Origin: Hyaloraphidium curvatum
Taxonomy: Eukaryota; Monoblepharomycota; Hyaloraphidiomycetes; Hyaloraphidiales; Hyaloraphidiaceae
NCBI GenBank assembly: GCA_025558095.1
Contig: JAIVFI010000043.1
Location: forward strand, 62,001 to 126,000
Direction of reading: 5' to 3'
Length of the DNA: 64,000 nt
Positions 60,720-64,000 of the stretch are shown here, one piece after another. The position numbers and the translations under genes were made by a program. The stretch's first letter is position 1; each line of letters opens with the position of its first letter. The notes under the pieces were generated by a model. That model did not search any database. It saw only the letters and a program-made list of their open reading frames with translations, and had not been told where the DNA came from.

Positions 60720-61003
60720 GTTGAATTTTGGCTTTCCACCAACTGGCGGGCAGGCGACGATGGTCCGGTGGGTTTGGAGCTCAGGGCCCAGCTTGCCCCG
60801 CCGTCTAATCCGACGGCAAAGACTGGGATGTCGATGGTCTCATGGCCCGCCAGACCGGCCGTCTGCGCGCCGTTGTTCAGCCGGGGCGCGTACTGGGCTG
60901 CCAACAGCTTATGAACAGGTTCAAGGAGGCCTGTACCCGGCAGCTCGGCGGACATCTAACCCCTCCCCTCTTCCCCGAATTCAATGTATATGGCGTGACG
61001 TGA
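60720..61003 (+). pseudogene. Inverted relative of the older element: 3' end only
   Basis: From about 60802 the plus strand nearly matches the reverse complement of 49155-49384 (about 230 bp with few differences), including the shared ending FPEFNVYGVT and stop TGA at 61001-61003. Upstream (60720-60801) similarity is weaker and an in-frame stop is present. It is a decayed 3' fragment in opposite orientation to the copy that hosts the chromovirus. Confidence 0.55.
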
Positions 61004-61067
61004 TGTACCGGGGTCGGGGGGCTCAGCGCCTGTGATGGAGATCTGATAGAGATCTGATCGCGGCAGT

Positions 61068-63393
61068 CCGATTGCCAAGCTGAACGCGTGGCTGGCGGCC
61101 TTCCCCGACCACGTCGTCATGAAGGTCGACTCTAGGAACGCCTTCAATACGCTGCGCCGCCTCTTCGCGCGCGAGGTGGTCCGCCAGGTGCCTCAGCTTA
61201 TCCCGTACTACAACCTCGTTTACTCGCGCCCTTCCCACGCCTACTTCCGCGACCGGCGCTCGGCGGAGCTCCTTTTCCGGATCACCATGTACGAGGGCAA
61301 CATCCAGGGCGACCCGCTGTCGTCTGCCATCTTCTCCTGCGCCATGAGCCGCATGCTGCGGCCCATCCGCTCTGGGCACCCCGACTGCCTCATCCTTGGG
61401 TACCTCGACGACCTCACCGTGGTCGGGCCGCTGGACTCGGTCATGGCCGTCCTGGGAGAGGTGCGTGACGGCCTTGCTTCCCTCGGCATGACCCACCGCC
61501 CGGACAAGAGCTACCTGCTTTCGCTCTCGACGAACCCGGCCGTGCTGGAGCGGGTGCGCGCGGCCGGTGCGGCCCACAACATCCGCGTCGCTGGCTTCCC
61601 GCCTCACGAGGCCGACCCCGAGGTGCATGCCACGGCGTCGGCCCCGGGCTCGCCTGACTTCGCTCGCTCGTGCGGCCTCAAGGTGGTAGGTGCCCCGGTC
61701 GGCACCCCTGCCTATGTGGAGTCGTTCCTCGCGGCCAAGATCGACTCCATTGCCGCTCTTCTCGATGAAATCGAGCGCGCCGCGCTCGGCTACGCCATGC
61801 CGGCCGACATCCCCTCCCTCCAGGGCCTGTACTCCCTCCTCCGTCTCTGTGTGACCCAGCTCTTCTCGTTTTGGCTCCGCATTCTCCCCCCCTCGGTTAC
61901 CCAACCCTTTGCTCGACGTCTTGACAACGCGCTTTTCACCACCTTCTTGCGCTTGCTGGGAGATCGGGCCGAGGATCTGGATCCGCTGTCGGTGGAGGGT
62001 CGGACTGTGCAGGAGCAGGTATTCTTGGGTCTGCACTACTCGGGGATGGGGCTTCTGTCATCGGAGAAGGTGGCCTCGGCGGCTTACCTGTCTTCACTCA
62101 ACCTCACGGCGGGCCCCTTGGACGCCATGCTTGGTCTTCGAACCTCGGCCCGGGGTGTGGGCGTGGAGCACGTGCGGGAACTGGTTCCCGTCATCGAGGC
62201 CCTCCGCCCCGCCTTTGAGCGTGTCGAGGATGACACGGCCGCAGCGTACGCCGAGGCTGCGCGTGCTGGGCAACCGGTGGGCGCCGCGCCCGCCCGCCGT
62301 ACGCTCCCTGCGGACGCCAGTTTCTTCGCTCAGCCGGTCTGGCACGGCCTGCAGAGCGACCTTACGCGTCTCGAGGACCAGCGCCGCCTCGCGGCTCTGA
62401 TTGCCTTGCAACCCGACACTTCCGCTGGTCTGGAGCGCCGCAAGCGGCTCGTCCAGGCGCAGGACGGCCTGTCGGCTTTCCTGACTGCCTCTCCCGCGCT
62501 GCTTGCCAACCACATTCGCAACAACTTTTTCCGCTTACTTGTACGCTTCCGGCTTTGCCTCCCGCTCCTGCACGAGGCCGACTACCCTGGTCTTTCCTTG
62601 CCCTGCCGGCGGGGCTGCAAGCGATCGGCCATGTCGCTGACGGGGGAGCACGCGTTCTCGGGCTGCTATGGCCGGGATCTCTTCAGTCCTGGTCACGACG
62701 ACATTTGCGCGGCCATCCGCGCGGCGCTTCGCTCCATCCCGCTCCTCCGCGTGCACCCCATGCCGCCAAACCTCCTTGCGCATGGCTACGAGACTGTCAC
62801 CCCGCCCACGCCTGCGGATGCTGGCCGCCTTGGCGACATTCTCATCACGCACCGCGAAACCCGGAAACGGTGGTTGCTCGAGATCAAGACCCTCACCTCT
62901 ATGGCCCATTTGCACACGGGCCTGGTCTTCTCGGTCCCGGGCCACGCAGTCGAACGGCGGGTCGAGGCCGCCAGGAAGGACTACTCCCGTTTCGTCTTCA
63001 ACGCCAACTTCTACCCTCTGATCGTGCTTGCTTTTGATTCGTACAGCGCTGTCTCTGCCACTTTCTCGCGCTTCTCCTCGGAGATGGGGCGCATCCAGTA
63101 TCCCGGGATCGTCGGCCGCGATGGGCAGCCCGTGGACCTCGATGGCCTTTACTCTCGTTTTGTGCGGCGCTTCCGCGAACGGATCGCGGTGGCCTGGGCT
63201 CTTGGCGTCGCGGCCCAACTCCAACACTGGCTTCAGCTGTGCACCGAAGCCGCCGCTGTCAACGCTCCGGCCCCCGGGCCGGTCGCTTTTGGTTTGAATG
63301 TAGATGAGGAGCTGATTCTTGGGGCGTAGGGGGATTTCTAAGTGTACGGTGGCATTGCTAGCTCCTCATTACATATAGGCCGATTGCCAAGCT
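61068..63393 (+). mobile_element. 5'-truncated non-LTR-type element with 14-bp flanking direct repeats
   Basis: CCGATTGCCAAGCT occurs at 61068-61081 and again at 63380-63393. Between them lies an uninterrupted RT/endonuclease ORF that starts inside the RT domain and ends at 63329, then a 50-bp 3' tail without poly(A). Variable-length target duplication plus 5' truncation is the hallmark of target-primed reverse transcription. The left repeat is also in frame with the ORF, so part of it could be element sequence by microhomology. Confidence 0.65.
61119..63329 (+). CDS. Truncated reverse transcriptase with C-terminal PD-(D/E)XK-like endonuclease domain
   Basis: 736 codons from the first ATG (the frame is open back to the repeat at 61068). 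RT motifs: VDSRNAFN (motif A Asp), GNIQGDPLSSAIFS (motif B) and LGYLDDLTVVGP (motif C, YLDD). RT motifs before A are lost. Mid-region is thumb/connection-like helical. A Cys/His cluster (LPCRRGCKRSAMSLTGEHAF) precedes LGDILITHRETRKRWLLEIK, a D-x(n)-E-x-K arrangement as in restriction-like endonucleases of R2/CRE/Dualen-type elements, then FNANFYPLIVLAFDSYSAV. No stop or frameshift, so the insertion is young although dead by truncation. Confidence 0.75.
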   Translation: MKVDSRNAFNTLRRLFAREVVRQVPQLIPYYNLVYSRPSHAYFRDRRSAELLFRITMYEGNIQGDPLSSAIFSCAMSRMLRPIRSGHPDCLILGYLDDLTVVGPLDSVMAVLGEVRDGLASLGMTHRPDKSYLLSLSTNPAVLERVRAAGAAHNIRVAGFPPHEADPEVHATASAPGSPDFARSCGLKVVGAPVGTPAYVESFLAAKIDSIAALLDEIERAALGYAMPADIPSLQGLYSLLRLCVTQLFSFWLRILPPSVTQPFARRLDNALFTTFLRLLGDRAEDLDPLSVEGRTVQEQVFLGLHYSGMGLLSSEKVASAAYLSSLNLTAGPLDAMLGLRTSARGVGVEHVRELVPVIEALRPAFERVEDDTAAAYAEAARAGQPVGAAPARRTLPADASFFAQPVWHGLQSDLTRLEDQRRLAALIALQPDTSAGLERRKRLVQAQDGLSAFLTASPALLANHIRNNFFRLLVRFRLCLPLLHEADYPGLSLPCRRGCKRSAMSLTGEHAFSGCYGRDLFSPGHDDICAAIRAALRSIPLLRVHPMPPNLLAHGYETVTPPTPADAGRLGDILITHRETRKRWLLEIKTLTSMAHLHTGLVFSVPGHAVERRVEAARKDYSRFVFNANFYPLIVLAFDSYSAVSATFSRFSSEMGRIQYPGIVGRDGQPVDLDGLYSRFVRRFRERIAVAWALGVAAQLQHWLQLCTEAAAVNAPAPGPVAFGLNVDEELILGA

Positions 63394-63471
63394 AGCCGGC
63401 GGTACTCACTTCACGTTCCAACGGCGTTTCTACGTGTAGTACGCGATCCAGCCCCTCCCTTCGAGGGCCCG

Positions 63472-64000
63472 ATGCAGGCCGCGGAGGCGGAGCCGGCGCC
63501 GCCCGGTGCCGGCAAGCCGCCCGCGCGCGCCGGGTTCTTTGCGCGCGCGGACGTCTCGGCGGCGTTCCCGCTGCCGCCGCCGCCGCCCGGGCCGTGGGAC
63601 CGCCGCGCCGCCGCGCCGCCGCCGGAGCCGTGCACGCCGGGCACCGTGCTGGCGGCCCTCGCGCCGCACCGCGCCCTGCGCATGCTCGCGGCGAGCCACC
63701 TGGCGCTGTGGCTGCTGCCGATCACGCTGCCCCTGCGCTATGCGGTCGCGGGCGTGGTGGCCGCCGCTTTCGGCGCGTCCATGCTGGCGTTCGGAGCGGA
63801 CGCGTTCGGACCGTCGCAACTCGTCGGCGGCTACGTGCTGGTGGCGGTTTACTGTGTCGCCTTCCCATTCGTGTGGTTCGTGGGCCAGGTCGCGCTGATA
63901 CGCCAGCGGCTGCGGCTGCGGCACCCGAAGAACTTTCCAACCTGGGTTGCAGCCGCGCGCGAAAGGCTGGCGGGGGTCTTTCACCCGTGGAGCCGGCGCA
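63472..64000 (+). CDS. N-terminal part of an unknown membrane protein (runs off window)
   Basis: From ATG 63472 the frame stays open to the end of the window (176 codons). First about 65 residues are Pro/Ala/Arg rich and disordered. Then two or three hydrophobic segments: LALWLLPITLPLRYAVAGVV, AAAFGASMLAF and GYVLVAVYCVAFPFVWFVG, followed by a basic stretch. No family recognised. Very high GC with GCG/CCG runs. The antisense frames here are shadows. Confidence 0.55.
   Translation, partial: MQAAEAEPAPPGAGKPPARAGFFARADVSAAFPLPPPPPGPWDRRAAAPPPEPCTPGTVLAALAPHRALRMLAASHLALWLLPITLPLRYAVAGVVAAAFGASMLAFGADAFGPSQLVGGYVLVAVYCVAFPFVWFVGQVALIRQRLRLRHPKNFPTWVAAARERLAGVFHPWSRR

Overview
The window is GC-rich, gene-dense eukaryotic DNA with about 28 protein-coding loci and one complex block of mobile elements. 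Most genes carry many short introns (about 48-105 bp) with GTGNGN-type donors, CTAAC/CTGAC-like branch sites and CAG acceptors. The gene content is fungal in style: a GDP-mannose transporter with the GALNK motif, an Amt/Mep ammonium transporter, a 7TM receptor fused to an RGS domain, a membrane hybrid histidine kinase, an F-box-like protein and an SCP2 protein ending in AKL. Several loci look bacterial: PEP synthase, an intronless polysaccharide deacetylase and an intronless methyltransferase. My best guess is an early-diverging, chytrid- or monoblepharid-like fungus (Hyaloraphidium-like). That is an inference from style, not a database match.

Layout. 1-5.4 kb: the tail of an unknown gene, a galactokinase-like protein lacking catalytic residues, an Asteroid-type PIN nuclease and a GST. 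5.5-8.5 kb: a ten-exon PEP synthase. 8.6-14.3 kb: a divergent signalling pair, 7TM-RGS (-) and 7TM hybrid histidine kinase (+). 14.4-21.4 kb: glutamine synthetase (-), adenosine kinase (+) and ammonium transporter (+). 22-33.7 kb: GDP-mannose transporter, epoxide-hydrolase-like enzyme, a decayed gene, polysaccharide deacetylase, F-box-like protein, exostosin-type glycosyltransferase, an unknown two-repeat protein and a sulfatase. 33.8-41 kb: a double thioredoxin-fold GST-like protein, a DAGL-type lipase, an aldo-keto reductase and a cytochrome b5-acyl-CoA dehydrogenase fusion. 41-48.7 kb: an ankyrin-like protein, a methyltransferase, a large LEA-like Ala/Gln-rich protein and an SCP2 protein.

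49.2-63.4 kb is a nested transposon block. A complete 10,666-bp Ty3/gypsy chromovirus (minus strand) has two 476-bp LTRs with no difference seen, a 4-bp target duplication, gag, and a pol reached through a canonical -1 slippery site. It also carries an unusual 3' accessory region. This holds a coiled-coil sense ORF with its own TATA box and a divergent, antisense, spliced ORF with a zinc-finger-like CCHH motif. The two are separated by an array of GCGAGT/ACTCGC palindromes of the same type as the array upstream of the TATA box in the LTR. This looks like a self-contained regulatory module inside an LTR retrotransposon and is the most novel feature here. The chromovirus sits inside an older, frameshifted reverse-transcriptase/endonuclease ORF. 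Beside it lie an inverted relative of that older element and a 5'-truncated non-LTR element (RT plus PD-(D/E)XK-like domain) flanked by a 14-bp direct repeat. The window ends inside an unknown membrane protein.

Gene models were built by hand from reading frames and splice signals. Exon boundaries are given so that they can be tested with RNA-seq.
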